From Akkermansiaceae bacterium (lineage in GTDB: Bacteria; Verrucomicrobiota; Verrucomicrobiia; Verrucomicrobiales; Akkermansiaceae): 64,000 bases of DNA. The first letter of the stretch is position 1. Every line of letters begins with the position of its first letter. Of the stretch, positions 44,203 to 52,532 are shown one piece after another. The stretch lies in assembly GCA_025354565.1 (NCBI GenBank), contig JANXMQ010000090.1:1-64000 (forward strand), given 5' to 3'. The notes under the pieces were generated by a model, which was not told where the DNA came from, made no database searches, and saw nothing but the letters and a program-made list of their open reading frames with translations. The translations under genes were made by a program, and so were the position numbers.

Positions 44203-44263
44203 TGGAGCGCGGAATTTATCCCGCAAGTCCAAGTGTTTCGTGCGGAATCATCTCCGCGCTCCA
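44203..44263 (+). other. Nested inverted repeat, possible structured RNA or terminator
   Basis: Perfect eleven-base arms TGGAGCGCGGA (44203-44213) and TCCGCGCTCCA (44253-44263) enclose about 39 bases. Inside, CCGCA (44221-44225) can pair with TGCGG (44241-44245). The two-level stem lies just behind the methyltransferase gene and 100 bases before arsR. No strong T run follows, so an intrinsic terminator is not certain. A small RNA or attenuator is another possibility. Confidence 0.4.
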
Positions 44264-44346
44264 ATTGAGGTGTCATTTCGTTATCGAGATCTGGAATGTG
44301 GCATCGTTTGGATTCGCAAAAGGCGACACAAAAACGCGCTTGACAC

Positions 44347-44362
44347 GCAACCATTAGGTTGC
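44347..44362 (+). promoter_or_regulatory. Operator-like palindrome overlapping the arsR start
   Basis: GCAACC (44347-44352) and GGTTGC (44357-44362) form a perfect inverted repeat with spacer ATTA that touches the arsR ATG at 44363. A TTGACA-like hexamer begins at 44340 just upstream. The position right at the start codon fits self-repression by the ArsR-type product. Confidence 0.6.
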
Positions 44363-44701
44363 ATGATTGCCCGCGTCTTGGACGAGGTATTCAAATCACT
44401 GGCTGACGCCAGCCGCCGGAAGCTGCTCGACGAGCTGCATAAGCGCGGCGGGCAGACGTTGGGTGAACTCTGTCAACACCTCGACATGACACGACAAGCA
44501 GTCACTAAACATCTGGCGATCTTGGAAGCGGCGAACCTCGTCGCAACCTTGTGGCGCGGACGTGAAAAGCTGCACTACCTCAATCCGGTGCCCTTGCACG
44601 AGATCTACGAACGCTGGATTGCCAAATATGAACGCCATCGCCTCCAAGCATTGAGCGATCTGAAAAAAGGTCTCGAACAAAACAACAACGCAAAAAAGTA
44701 A
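44363..44701 (+). CDS. ArsR-family transcriptional regulator
   Basis: This is a DNA-binding repressor of 112 residues with a winged helix-turn-helix: LADASRRKLLDEL, then TLGELCQHLDMTRQAVTKHLAILEAANLV, then the wing (WRGREKLHYLN). The C-terminal VPLHEIYERWIAKYE is typical of the subgroup whose partner is an SRPBCC protein, here four bases downstream. No cysteine cluster for arsenic or other metals is seen, so the signal is not a thiol-bound metal. The ATG at 44363 follows the palindrome directly. The longer open frame to 44240 lacks family sequence. Confidence 0.92.
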   Translation: MIARVLDEVFKSLADASRRKLLDELHKRGGQTLGELCQHLDMTRQAVTKHLAILEAANLVATLWRGREKLHYLNPVPLHEIYERWIAKYERHRLQALSDLKKGLEQNNNAKK

Positions 44702-44705
44702 CATC

Positions 44706-45143
44706 ATGAACAAGCCAGAGTTAGTCTATACAACCTATATTCGTTCAACGCCGGAAAAGACGTGGGACGCCATCACCAAACCGGAGTTCACCCGCCAGTA
44801 TTGGGGTGGAAATGCGAACGTCTCCGATTGGAAACAAGGCTCGGAATGGCAACACGTCACCAACGAGAATGAGCCATGGATCACCGGAGAAGTGGTGGAA
44901 AGTATCCCTCCCAAACGTCTGGTGCTGACCTGGGCCGACCCGGATGACCTCAAAGATGTATCGCGCGTCACTTATGAAATCGAACCGCTCGAAGACATGG
45001 TCCGCCTGACCGTAACTCATGACAATTTCATGGCAGATTCGGATATGTCTGGCAAAGTCTCCAAGGGCTGGCCGCATGTGCTTTCCAGCATGAAGTCATT
45101 CCTCGAAACCGGAACGGGCTTGAAAGTCGGATGTGGAAGTTGA
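44706..45143 (+). CDS. SRPBCC (AHSA1-like) domain protein
   Basis: The 145-residue cytoplasmic protein has the helix-grip fold that binds hydrophobic ligands in a cavity. It begins VYTTYIRSTPEKTWDAITKPEFTRQYWGG, the standard start of AHSA1-like SRPBCC proteins. It continues with WKQGSEWQHV, PPKRLVLTW and KGWPHVLSSMKSFLETG. It is encoded four bases behind the ArsR regulator. Such pairs are common, and the SRPBCC protein is thought to bind or process a small molecule tied to the regulator. The ligand here is unknown. Confidence 0.92.
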   Translation: MNKPELVYTTYIRSTPEKTWDAITKPEFTRQYWGGNANVSDWKQGSEWQHVTNENEPWITGEVVESIPPKRLVLTWADPDDLKDVSRVTYEIEPLEDMVRLTVTHDNFMADSDMSGKVSKGWPHVLSSMKSFLETGTGLKVGCGS

Positions 45144-45211
45144 CCGAAAAAGCAATTGTCGCATTGCGGGCTTGCCCCCCGCACTCCGGCGACAATATAG
45201 TCGCTCCGTGA

Positions 45212-45293
45212 GCCGGGATGGCGGAATTGGTAGACGCGCTAGATTTAGGATCTAGTATCGCAAGGTGTGCAGGTTCGAGTCCTGTTCCCGGTA
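45212..45293 (+). tRNA. tRNA-Leu, anticodon UAG
   Basis: The acceptor arms GCCGGGA (45212-45218) and TCCCGGT (45286-45292) pair with a G-U at the end. The anticodon stem CTAGA/TCTAG carries loop TTTAGGA with anticodon TAG, reading CUA and related leucine codons. A long variable arm and the T arm (CAGG TTCGAGT CCTG) are present, as expected for a class II leucine tRNA. The 3' CCA is not encoded. A terminator follows at 45316-45341. Confidence 0.96.
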
Positions 45294-45315
45294 CTTCATT
45301 GAAGACAAGCAACTT

Positions 45316-45341
45316 AGGGAGCTATAAAGGCTCCTTTTTTT
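45316..45341 (+). terminator. Intrinsic terminator of tRNA-Leu
   Basis: A seven-pair stem, AGGGAGC (45316-45322) with GCTCCTT (45330-45336) including one G-T pair, has a seven-base loop. It is followed by a run of Ts to 45341. It begins 23 bases after the tRNA end. Confidence 0.8.
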
Positions 45342-46049
45342 GTGCCTCCAATTTAACTTTGGTAAAAAACTTGGTAAAAAATTTAAGGCAAAAAACAAGG
45401 GCTGCTGCGAATGGAGAGGACTGGAATTCATTGGAGGTTTTTTCGTCAGCCGCCCATATCCGACGTTACCCTCCCATCTCTAGTCTCATTTTTTGAGCAA
45501 AAAGCCGGAATTATGGAAGGGGTCTCAAAATGGGGTTTCCGTCCGTCCCCGGCCATTATTGGATTGTGGAGCGTGGTGGTCTCAAAAGCATTTTGGCCAT
45601 CAGTGGTGGTCTCTTCCGCTGCGTGAGCAAGGACGGGGCGTCGGGACTTTTGCGTCTCCTTTTTCGAGCCGATTTTTGGAAACTCCTCACGGGCATTTCG
45701 GCCTACCATTGGAAAAGTCGGAAGAGGCCGGATTCTTTTCGAGGAGCAAAATCACATCACATGCCACTCAAGGAATATGCCCCCAGGACGAGCGAACGAC
45801 CAATATTGGTTATTCACCTCGGGTTCCTCACTGTAAGTCGCAGATTTTGAAGGCTTTGGAATAAACGCAATAATCGACACACGCTGTAAATGGGTGCCTA
45901 CGCCGGTTGGTTTCTTTTCGGATGAATTCTGAAAATCAGAGATCAGTCCTCAGAACCTGAGTAAACGCCATGCACCTCCCGCGCTCTATCATAAAAACGA
46001 AATTTGCCTGTTGCCTCGCATTCCTGATTCCTGAGAGTCTATCGGAGCA
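45342..46049. other. Gene-poor stretch between tRNA-Leu and the kinase gene
   Basis: About 700 bases hold several open frames of 60-120 codons that overlap one another on both strands and look like chance frames. None shows a family pattern. The first part (to about 45400) is AT-rich with TTGGTAAAAAA repeated twice. This could be the worn end of a mobile element that once used the tRNA, but I find no integrase motif. Confidence 0.4.
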
Positions 46050-48317
46050 ATGGACCAAGACGGATATGCGCGGATTCTGGATGGCTATGGGTTGATTCGG
46101 TTTATTGGTCGCGGCGGTTTCGGCGAGGTTTGGTTGTGCCGTTCTGAAACGATGGGGGACTTCCGGGCATTGAAATTGATTTCCACGTCAAACCCCGAGT
46201 TGTTGTCGAAGGAATATGAATCGCTTGTGCATTATCGAAAAGCTGCGGCGCTGCTGCGTTGCCCGGATCTGGTCCCTATCGAGCACGTCAATCGTATCGA
46301 ATCCGCGCTCTTCTATGTCATGCCCTTGGCTGATGGCGTAAGCGATCAAGACCCATCAGACGAGGAGTGGAAACCGCAAAGCCTGTCCTCACTGATCCAG
46401 ACGAGAAAAGATGAGCCGTCTTGGTTTTCCAGTAAGGAAGTCATCGCTTTGATCCTCCCAATTCTACGGGGGCTTCAAACTCTCACCTCAGCAGGTCTGG
46501 TTCACCGTGATGTAAAGCCTGACAATATTCTTTTTTTCAATGGAGCGCCTTGCTTGGGTGACATCAGCCTAATGGGTGCAGATGCCTCTGAAATCACTCG
46601 TAGGGGGACTCCTGGATACGCAACGCCTACTTGGTATGTTGGAGGTCACCCCGATATGTTTGGGGTCGCAGCTTCCCTTTATAGCATACTGACGGGGAAC
46701 TCACCTGACAAAATGGGGAGAACTGCGTTCATCTGGCCACCCCTAGGAGAAGAGTCACTTTCGCCAATAGAACGCGCCGAGTGGAAAAGGATTCATGCGG
46801 TCATTCGCCGTGCCACAGATGAGAAGGTTTCGGAGCGTTATCTGGACTTTACCGCGATGGCGGATGCTCTATCCAACGATTCACTCGCGGAATTGAGGCC
46901 GAAAATTAGGCCGAAATCCAAGCCGCTCCGCGTCCTGCTCGCGCTATACTCCTTGATGGGAATAGCTGCCGCTACACTGGCTGTTGCATTCCATTTGCGA
47001 CAGGATCGGCAAGTTAATCCAAAAAGCGAGGTAACAAACAAGACGCCCGTGAAGTCCCTCCCCGAACTGACACCAGAACAGTTGGCGGACTATACAGCGC
47101 ATGCAGGGTTGATTCAGGGTTACATAGGCGACGGCCAGTATGCCAATGCTCTCGCCTCGGTAGAAAACCTGCTGTCCACCTATCCTCAGTCCCGAAGCCA
47201 ACCCGCCTATTCCTTGGCGAGGGCGACGGCACTTGCAGGACTTAAGAGGTATGAAGAAGCAAAGGAAGAGCTTCGGAAAGACGTGAATCTTTCCTCTCAG
47301 ATTACCGCCATGGCCGGTCGCAAGGATCTGTGGCTGGAGCTAGGTGATCTTGAAGGGGCGGAAAAGGACATCACCCGAGTCCTTGATAAATTCGGTCCTA
47401 ACTCATTCGCCCTTTTCCTGCGAGCTGACGTTAAGGCCCAGCGTGACGATTTTGCGGGGGTGGTCGCTGACAAGCACCTTGCCTATGACATTAAGAAAAA
47501 TGATCCAGCGCAGCGGAAACTCGTGGACCTAATGTGGACTCCGCTAGCAGAAAAATATCCGGCTTTCGGTGATTACCTGAAATTTCATCCCGAGCCGGCC
47601 GATAATAATCCCGCTCCCTCCCCCGAACCTTCGAAATTCGCGGATGAAGATGACGAGATCCTCAAAGTGTTCGATGACATCTTGGTGGATTTGATAGAGC
47701 CTGCTAGTCCCGTTTCGGACGCAGCCATCCAAGCAAGAAAATCGACCAAGGAGCGGATTCGAAAGGAGCTGGAGTCCGCAAACTACGCCCGAGCCCTCCA
47801 TACCCTGGATGAAGTCCTATACTCACTCACGGAGCTGCACAACAACCCCGCCATTTCTCTTTTTCGTGCGGCCTTATTGAGGCGCTTGGATCGTCCGTCT
47901 GAAGTCGAGCAAGAGCTTAGGAAGCCCTGCCACTACAATGCAAATGAGAAGGCTGCCGAGGCTCGAACGGTTCTATTGGAGGATTTGCATCGCGAAAAAG
48001 ATGCCGTCACGCTTTTGACACAGTTACTTGAAGGTAGGGAATCCCATAGCCACCTGTCGGGAGAGAAGACGATAGTCCTGCTTCATCTCCGTTCGAAAGC
48101 CCGCGTCGCCCTTGGAGATTTCGCCGGTGCCCATGAAGATTTCCATGAGGCACTGAAGCTTGCGGAAACGGCGTTCAGGGGGGCGGATGGCGATAACCTT
48201 CATGTTGATCCTGACGATTTGAAGCAAATGGGCGATATGATCCGGCAGACCTGGCTATCCCTGCAAGAGAGTTATCCGGGCTACAAGGCATACGTGGCGA
48301 CCTTGCACGAAAAATAA
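46050..48317 (+). CDS. Ser/Thr protein kinase with membrane helix and TPR-like region
   Basis: The 755-residue protein is an N-terminal Hanks-type kinase, one transmembrane helix (about 294-315) and a C-terminal region of about 430 residues. That region has TPR-like repeats (YANALASVENLLSTYPQSR, YARALHTLDEVLYSL) and probably lies outside the membrane. Kinase motifs are GRGGFGEV (20-27), Lys42 in ALKLI, HRDVKPDN (152-159) and GTPGYATPTWY. The metal-binding DFG is DIS (171-173), keeping the aspartate. Nearby are an S9 peptidase and an ECF sigma factor on the same strand. In planctomycetes and verrucomicrobia such kinases often sit with ECF sigma genes, so a signalling link is likely. Confidence 0.92.
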   Translation: MDQDGYARILDGYGLIRFIGRGGFGEVWLCRSETMGDFRALKLISTSNPELLSKEYESLVHYRKAAALLRCPDLVPIEHVNRIESALFYVMPLADGVSDQDPSDEEWKPQSLSSLIQTRKDEPSWFSSKEVIALILPILRGLQTLTSAGLVHRDVKPDNILFFNGAPCLGDISLMGADASEITRRGTPGYATPTWYVGGHPDMFGVAASLYSILTGNSPDKMGRTAFIWPPLGEESLSPIERAEWKRIHAVIRRATDEKVSERYLDFTAMADALSNDSLAELRPKIRPKSKPLRVLLALYSLMGIAAATLAVAFHLRQDRQVNPKSEVTNKTPVKSLPELTPEQLADYTAHAGLIQGYIGDGQYANALASVENLLSTYPQSRSQPAYSLARATALAGLKRYEEAKEELRKDVNLSSQITAMAGRKDLWLELGDLEGAEKDITRVLDKFGPNSFALFLRADVKAQRDDFAGVVADKHLAYDIKKNDPAQRKLVDLMWTPLAEKYPAFGDYLKFHPEPADNNPAPSPEPSKFADEDDEILKVFDDILVDLIEPASPVSDAAIQARKSTKERIRKELESANYARALHTLDEVLYSLTELHNNPAISLFRAALLRRLDRPSEVEQELRKPCHYNANEKAAEARTVLLEDLHREKDAVTLLTQLLEGRESHSHLSGEKTIVLLHLRSKARVALGDFAGAHEDFHEALKLAETAFRGADGDNLHVDPDDLKQMGDMIRQTWLSLQESYPGYKAYVATLHEK

Positions 48318-48506
48318 ATTCAATTTCCTGGGGGAGATTTGCCGAACTGCTGCGAATAAGGGTTTGGATGAGGGAAGTTTCCATTCCCCGTGCCCGCCGG
48401 TTCCACTAGTTGGTAGCCTCCGTGCGGGAATTTCGCGGGGCAATCAGACCGCTTTAATCCGTCCGGCCAGTCCGGGCTAAAACAACCGACACCAAAAAAT
48501 ACTATC

Positions 48507-48704
48507 ATGAAAAAGATCATTCTGATCACCGCCGCTGCCATCGTTTCAATCACCTCAATCGGATATGCCGCAGGCTCACACCTTCACATCGGCAAATCCA
48601 AGTGTGATTATGGCACAAGATGCCTGTCCTGCAATGGAACCGGCTGGAATGGCAATAACAAGTGTATCACATGCCGAGGCACAGGCTCCACCAGCGCGTA
48701 TTGA
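48507..48704 (+). CDS. Very small secreted CxxCxGxG protein
   Basis: The function is not recognised. The 65-residue protein has a signal peptide (MKKIILITAAAIVSITSIGYA). The mature part of about 44 residues contains two DnaJ-like units, CLSCNGTGWNG and CITCRGTGST, preceded by a lone cysteine in SKCDYG. It probably binds one zinc ion. It lies between the kinase and the S9 peptidase genes, all on the plus strand. Its motif is shared with the secreted protein at 37881-38498. Confidence 0.65.
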   Translation: MKKIILITAAAIVSITSIGYAAGSHLHIGKSKCDYGTRCLSCNGTGWNGNNKCITCRGTGSTSAY

Positions 48705-48777
48705 GTCTTGCCAGACGAATTGAATGTGGATTGTCGGCTCCTTGGGTCTCTGAGGAAGCCGACTTTACCCGTGAAAA

Positions 48778-50748
48778 ATGAGGTCTTACAAGTTCACCGC
48801 CGTTTTCGTTCTGATAATTTCGATCCCCTTCCAACGAATGGATGCGGAAGCTCTAACCGATGCTTCACGTCTGCCTAAGCTCGAAACCTTCTTCGCCGAA
48901 TTCAGTCATTTTGCGGAGCGGATTAGCCCGGATGGACAAAGCGTGGCCTATCTCGGACCCGACTCAAACGGTGTAAACCGGCTGTGGTCTGTAACAAGCA
49001 ACCACCCAGAAAGGGCGATGATGATCTCTCCTGCCCTAGATCCACCTGTGGTCGTATTCTTCTGGATGGGGGATGGGCGGCTGCTCTGGCAAACGCTGGA
49101 TCCATCCGGGAAACAACGAATTTTCACCGGTGCTCCAGAGGGTGGAGCGGTGAGGGAAATTCTGCGCGAGGAAAAGCACATCATCAGTTTGATCGGAGTC
49201 AATAGCTCCTTCGCCCCGTCGATTCTCCTGGGACTCTCGGATGTCCCAACCTCGACCCCTAAGCTCTACCGGTATTTTCTGGATGGCGACGGATCACCCG
49301 AGTTGCTCTTTGCCAATCCTGAATCCATTACGACATGGGCGTGGGATGAAAAGGGCCTCCCGGTCGCCGCTCTGAGGTGGACGGCAAGTGGAGCGAAAGA
49401 GGTTCTCCGTGTAGCCGACGGAATCGCGACTGTCGTTTACCGCAGCGACCCGGAAAATGATCTGCGGTTGTTATTCGCATCGTTGGATGGATCGCGGGCC
49501 TTCATTTTGACGAACCGTGATTCCGATCTTACCCGCTTGGAATGCCTCGATCTATCAACTGGCAAAACGCAAGTGCTGGCTTCAGACCCGCTTGGAAAAG
49601 TCGATCTTGAAGAAATATTGGTAGATGACACAGCACGAAAGGTTCTGGGAGTTGGCTATTATGATGGCGGAGTTCATTGGCAGGCACACAATGCAGGGTT
49701 CCGTAAACTACTGGCAGATGGCTCGCACTTACCCGGCTCGGAATGCATGACCTGTTTGGGATGTGATGCGGAAATGAAGCACTGGCTGGTGAAGTGCTTT
49801 TCCGCTCATGATCCGGGAACGATCTTTCACTACAATGCGGACGAAGGGTCATTCCGCCTGCTTTGGAAGGAAAGATCAGACCTAGACACTAGGACATTGT
49901 CGGAAACCAAAGCCATCGAATACGCGGCCAAAGATGGAACGAAAATCCCAGGATACCTCACGCTTCCCAAAGAAGGTTCCGGCCCTTGGCCCCTCATTGT
50001 CTTCCCTCATGGTGGACCAAGAATGAGAACTAGGGCGGGCTACGATGGACGGACCCAATTTCTAGCAAGTCGTGGCTATGCCGTTTTTCAGCCGAATTAC
50101 CGGGGTTCACGTGGCTATGGAAAAAATTTCATGAATGCGGGTGACCGGCAGTGGGGAAGAGGGGTCATGCAGACAGACCTCACGGATGGCGTGGATTACC
50201 TCGTAAATTCTGGTGTGGCCGTAAAAAAGCGTGTGGCCATCCTTGGAGGCTCATACGGTGGCTATGCAGCCCTAGCAGGACTGACCTTCACGCCTGACCT
50301 CTACAAGGCTGGCATTTCATTGTTCGGAATCTCGGACCTGTTGGAATTTGCCGATGTGACGCCGACTGAGTGGCAGGTGTTTGTTGGCGATACATGGAGG
50401 CGTCTTGGAGACCCCTCCACGCCTTCCGGTCGTGCCGCGTTGGCTGATTTGTCTCCGGTAAATCATGTGAGGGAAATCAAGGCACCTCTGCTCATTTACC
50501 ATGGAGCCAAGGATAACTTGGTTCCTGTGGCCCACACTCTAAAAATGGTCAGCGCAATGCAGTCCGAAGGTAAGAAGGTCGATTGTCTGATTGGGCGAGA
50601 GGGCTCGCATGGATTTTCCAAACCGGAATCTGAAATGGCAGTTTACCGTGCGATTGAGCTGTTTTTGCATGAGCATCTTGGCGGGAGCCTAGGACCGTCT
50701 CCAAGCGGGCCGGTCGAATTGGAGCTTTCAAAATTCCGCAGCAAATGA
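48778..50748 (+). CDS. S9-family (prolyl oligopeptidase-like) serine peptidase
   Basis: The 656-residue protein has a probable signal peptide (hydrophobic stretch FTAVFVLIISIPF, then MDAEA) and an N-terminal beta-propeller of about 370 residues starting at FSHFAERISPDGQSVAYL. A C-terminal alpha/beta-hydrolase domain follows. The triad is the serine in GGSYGGYAAL, the aspartate in HGAKDNLVP and the histidine in EGSHGF. Such enzymes cut short peptides or remove dipeptides. It follows the kinase and precedes the ECF sigma gene on the same strand. Whether it belongs to that signalling unit is unknown. Confidence 0.92.
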   Translation: MRSYKFTAVFVLIISIPFQRMDAEALTDASRLPKLETFFAEFSHFAERISPDGQSVAYLGPDSNGVNRLWSVTSNHPERAMMISPALDPPVVVFFWMGDGRLLWQTLDPSGKQRIFTGAPEGGAVREILREEKHIISLIGVNSSFAPSILLGLSDVPTSTPKLYRYFLDGDGSPELLFANPESITTWAWDEKGLPVAALRWTASGAKEVLRVADGIATVVYRSDPENDLRLLFASLDGSRAFILTNRDSDLTRLECLDLSTGKTQVLASDPLGKVDLEEILVDDTARKVLGVGYYDGGVHWQAHNAGFRKLLADGSHLPGSECMTCLGCDAEMKHWLVKCFSAHDPGTIFHYNADEGSFRLLWKERSDLDTRTLSETKAIEYAAKDGTKIPGYLTLPKEGSGPWPLIVFPHGGPRMRTRAGYDGRTQFLASRGYAVFQPNYRGSRGYGKNFMNAGDRQWGRGVMQTDLTDGVDYLVNSGVAVKKRVAILGGSYGGYAALAGLTFTPDLYKAGISLFGISDLLEFADVTPTEWQVFVGDTWRRLGDPSTPSGRAALADLSPVNHVREIKAPLLIYHGAKDNLVPVAHTLKMVSAMQSEGKKVDCLIGREGSHGFSKPESEMAVYRAIELFLHEHLGGSLGPSPSGPVELELSKFRSK

Positions 50749-50877
50749 TACCGATTTTCTGTCTATCATCCTGTTTGCGAAATCAGATATTGATAACTCA
50801 TACAGCGGCCCTCCCAAAATAATCTTCGCAATACCTGCACATCCTCCTACGGATTATCCCTTTTACATTCCGAATCC

Positions 50878-51504
50878 ATGGCCGCACAATTCCCACCTAC
50901 CTCACTGAACCTGCTTTCCAAGTTACGGAATATCGGGGAAGAGCCACATTGGCAGATTTCTTGGAAGCGCTTCTTGGAGTTGTATCATGAGCCTATCGAG
51001 ATGATCGCCCGTTCCTGCTACCGCCACCACACCGGAGGGCATGAGCCATCGCTTGGGGTGATCGAGGACGCGGTAGCAAATACAGTCGCAGAGTTCTTCT
51101 CCCGTGGCCAACACAGGTATGACCCGGCCAAGGGAAGGTTGAGAACCTATCTGCGGATGATCACAAATGCCCGCGTGGTGAACCTCTTGAGAAAGGAGCG
51201 CCCGGTTTCAGCAAAGGCACTGGATACTGTTCCCGAAGCCAGTATTCCAGATGAATCACTATTTGAAACCGAGTCCTTTCGACGCTCGATCCTAGCAACT
51301 CTGGTCGAGGATCTTAGAACCCGCATTCCACTGCGCCAGTTTGAAATATTTGAGAGAGTGAAATTAAAGCAACAATCGGCTGAGTTCGTGGCGGAAGATT
51401 TGGGTATTCCAAGGGCCATGATTGATCGAAACATCCACAAGGCCATGACGAGTCTTCGAGAGCTGGCTTCCCACGAGGAATACCGCAACGAATTTTACCA
51501 ATAG
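50878..51504 (+). CDS. ECF-type RNA polymerase sigma factor
   Basis: The 208-residue protein would direct RNA polymerase to a special set of promoters. Region 2 spans FLELYHEPIEMIARSCYR to RLRTYLRMITNARVVNLLRKERP. Region 4 is the helix-turn-helix FVAEDLGIPRAMIDRNIHKAMTSLREL. No regulator of the usual membrane anti-sigma type is encoded next to it. A 76-residue protein follows within 25 bases, and a protein kinase lies upstream. This suggests that activity is set by phosphorylation or by the small protein. Confidence 0.85.
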   Translation: MAAQFPPTSLNLLSKLRNIGEEPHWQISWKRFLELYHEPIEMIARSCYRHHTGGHEPSLGVIEDAVANTVAEFFSRGQHRYDPAKGRLRTYLRMITNARVVNLLRKERPVSAKALDTVPEASIPDESLFETESFRRSILATLVEDLRTRIPLRQFEIFERVKLKQQSAEFVAEDLGIPRAMIDRNIHKAMTSLRELASHEEYRNEFYQ

Positions 51505-51527
51505 TCGCCTTACGAATGAATTTCAAA

Positions 51528-51758
51528 ATGTCCAAAACTCAATTCATCATGAACCCTATAGCCTTAATCCTACGCTCCGCTGAGAATACCCTGACCGCCG
51601 AAGAAGACGCCGCACTTACTCGTGAGCTTACCAAGGCTTACCACATGGATGAACTCGCTTCAAAGAGTCGTGATGTGGAGCGCATTGCGGAGAAAGTAAG
51701 ATTGCGCTTGGGAGATCTTTCAATCGTTGTCAGCCACAGCCATAACCAATCGCCGTAA
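51528..51758 (+). CDS. Small protein downstream of the ECF sigma factor
   Basis: The function is not recognised. From the ATG at 51528 the product has 76 residues. ATGs at 51516 and 51549 are alternatives. It has a helical, charged sequence (ENTLTAEEDAALTRELTKAY, RDVERIAEKVRLRLGDL) without membrane segment or cysteines. It starts within 25 bases of the sigma factor stop and is surely co-transcribed. A role as partner or inhibitor of the sigma factor is an inference from position alone. Confidence 0.55.
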   Translation: MSKTQFIMNPIALILRSAENTLTAEEDAALTRELTKAYHMDELASKSRDVERIAEKVRLRLGDLSIVVSHSHNQSP

Positions 51759-51815
51759 AACTAGCACATAAAACCATCAGGAGTGAAAGCTGAATCGACC
51801 CGTCTATTCATGGGA

Positions 51816-52292
51816 TCAGGCAGCCTCAACCGCTGCCTTCGATTGATCATCGTTCCCATCAGCAGGCCCATCAAACGAAGCGTGGCATGAGAGGTAATGC
51901 AGGGCTAGTCTGTGTGAGGACTCAGTAGCAATTCTCGTGTCGTAAAATTGCAAAGTGGAATGAACGTCATGTTTACTCGAGAACAGAAAAAATCCTTTGC
52001 AGCCAGATCCAATAAAAAAGAGGCTTTTGCGTGAGGATTGAAGAAGGTTGTTTTGGAATTTATTCTTTGTGAGCTTGTGACCGTGTTTCTTCAAGTGTTG
52101 TGAGATTTGCTTCCAGTTTTTAGCATTCTCCATTCCGACAGCGGATTGCAAGAGATAAGATAAGATGGCATGTTCAACCTCACCGGGCACAAGAGTCTTC
52201 AGGTAGGTTTTCGCTGCCTCGACAAAATTTACAAAGCCGTAGGCTTCATGCTGGCGGATGATTGAATCAATCGGATATGGTTTGTTTTTCAT
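51816..52292 (-). CDS. Hypothetical protein
   Basis: The function is not recognised. The 158-residue protein has a helical first half (IDSIIRQHEAYGFVNFVEAAKTYL, NWKQISQHLKKHGHKLTKNKFQNNLL) that looks like a winged-helix or other nucleic-acid binding part. The second half is less regular, with SCH and CKGF cysteines, and has an acidic end. The gene runs against its neighbours and its upstream region (52293-52532) is strongly AT-rich, which could mean recent acquisition. Confidence 0.55.
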   Translation of the reverse strand: MKNKPYPIDSIIRQHEAYGFVNFVEAAKTYLKTLVPGEVEHAILSYLLQSAVGMENAKNWKQISQHLKKHGHKLTKNKFQNNLLQSSRKSLFFIGSGCKGFFLFSSKHDVHSTLQFYDTRIATESSHRLALHYLSCHASFDGPADGNDDQSKAAVEAA

Positions 52293-52532
52293 GGAATTAA
52301 TAATAGCACAAATCTCATAATCGAATCAAGGGTATAAGTAAATAATGTGTTAATCGGAAAAATAGGGGTATGAATTAAAGCGCGGAAATTTCCAATTAAT
52401 CCGGATTCTTGATAGGTTAGAGAAAGGCAATTTTCATCGGTATTGAGGTATATAAATTTGAGGAAATAAATCGCGCGTCTCCGTTCCGATTTTATTTCAC
52501 TTACATTTAAACTAAAACCAACAACCCCAGAT
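52293..52532. promoter_or_regulatory. AT-rich divergent promoter region
   Basis: This 240-base segment is clearly richer in A and T than both sides (for example AATAATGTGTTAATC and TATATAAATTTG). It separates a minus-strand hypothetical gene from the first gene of the DNA-processing island, so it must hold the promoter for each. Exact promoter boxes could not be fixed. Confidence 0.45.

Noticed and set aside
45218-45496. Open frame beginning MAELVDALDLGSS across tRNA-Leu
   Set aside because: This is the well-known false frame read from a leucine tRNA. The tRNA structure explains the sequence.
45493-45864. 123-codon frame in the gap after tRNA-Leu
   Set aside because: It overlaps other frames on both strands, has irregular composition and matches no family I know.
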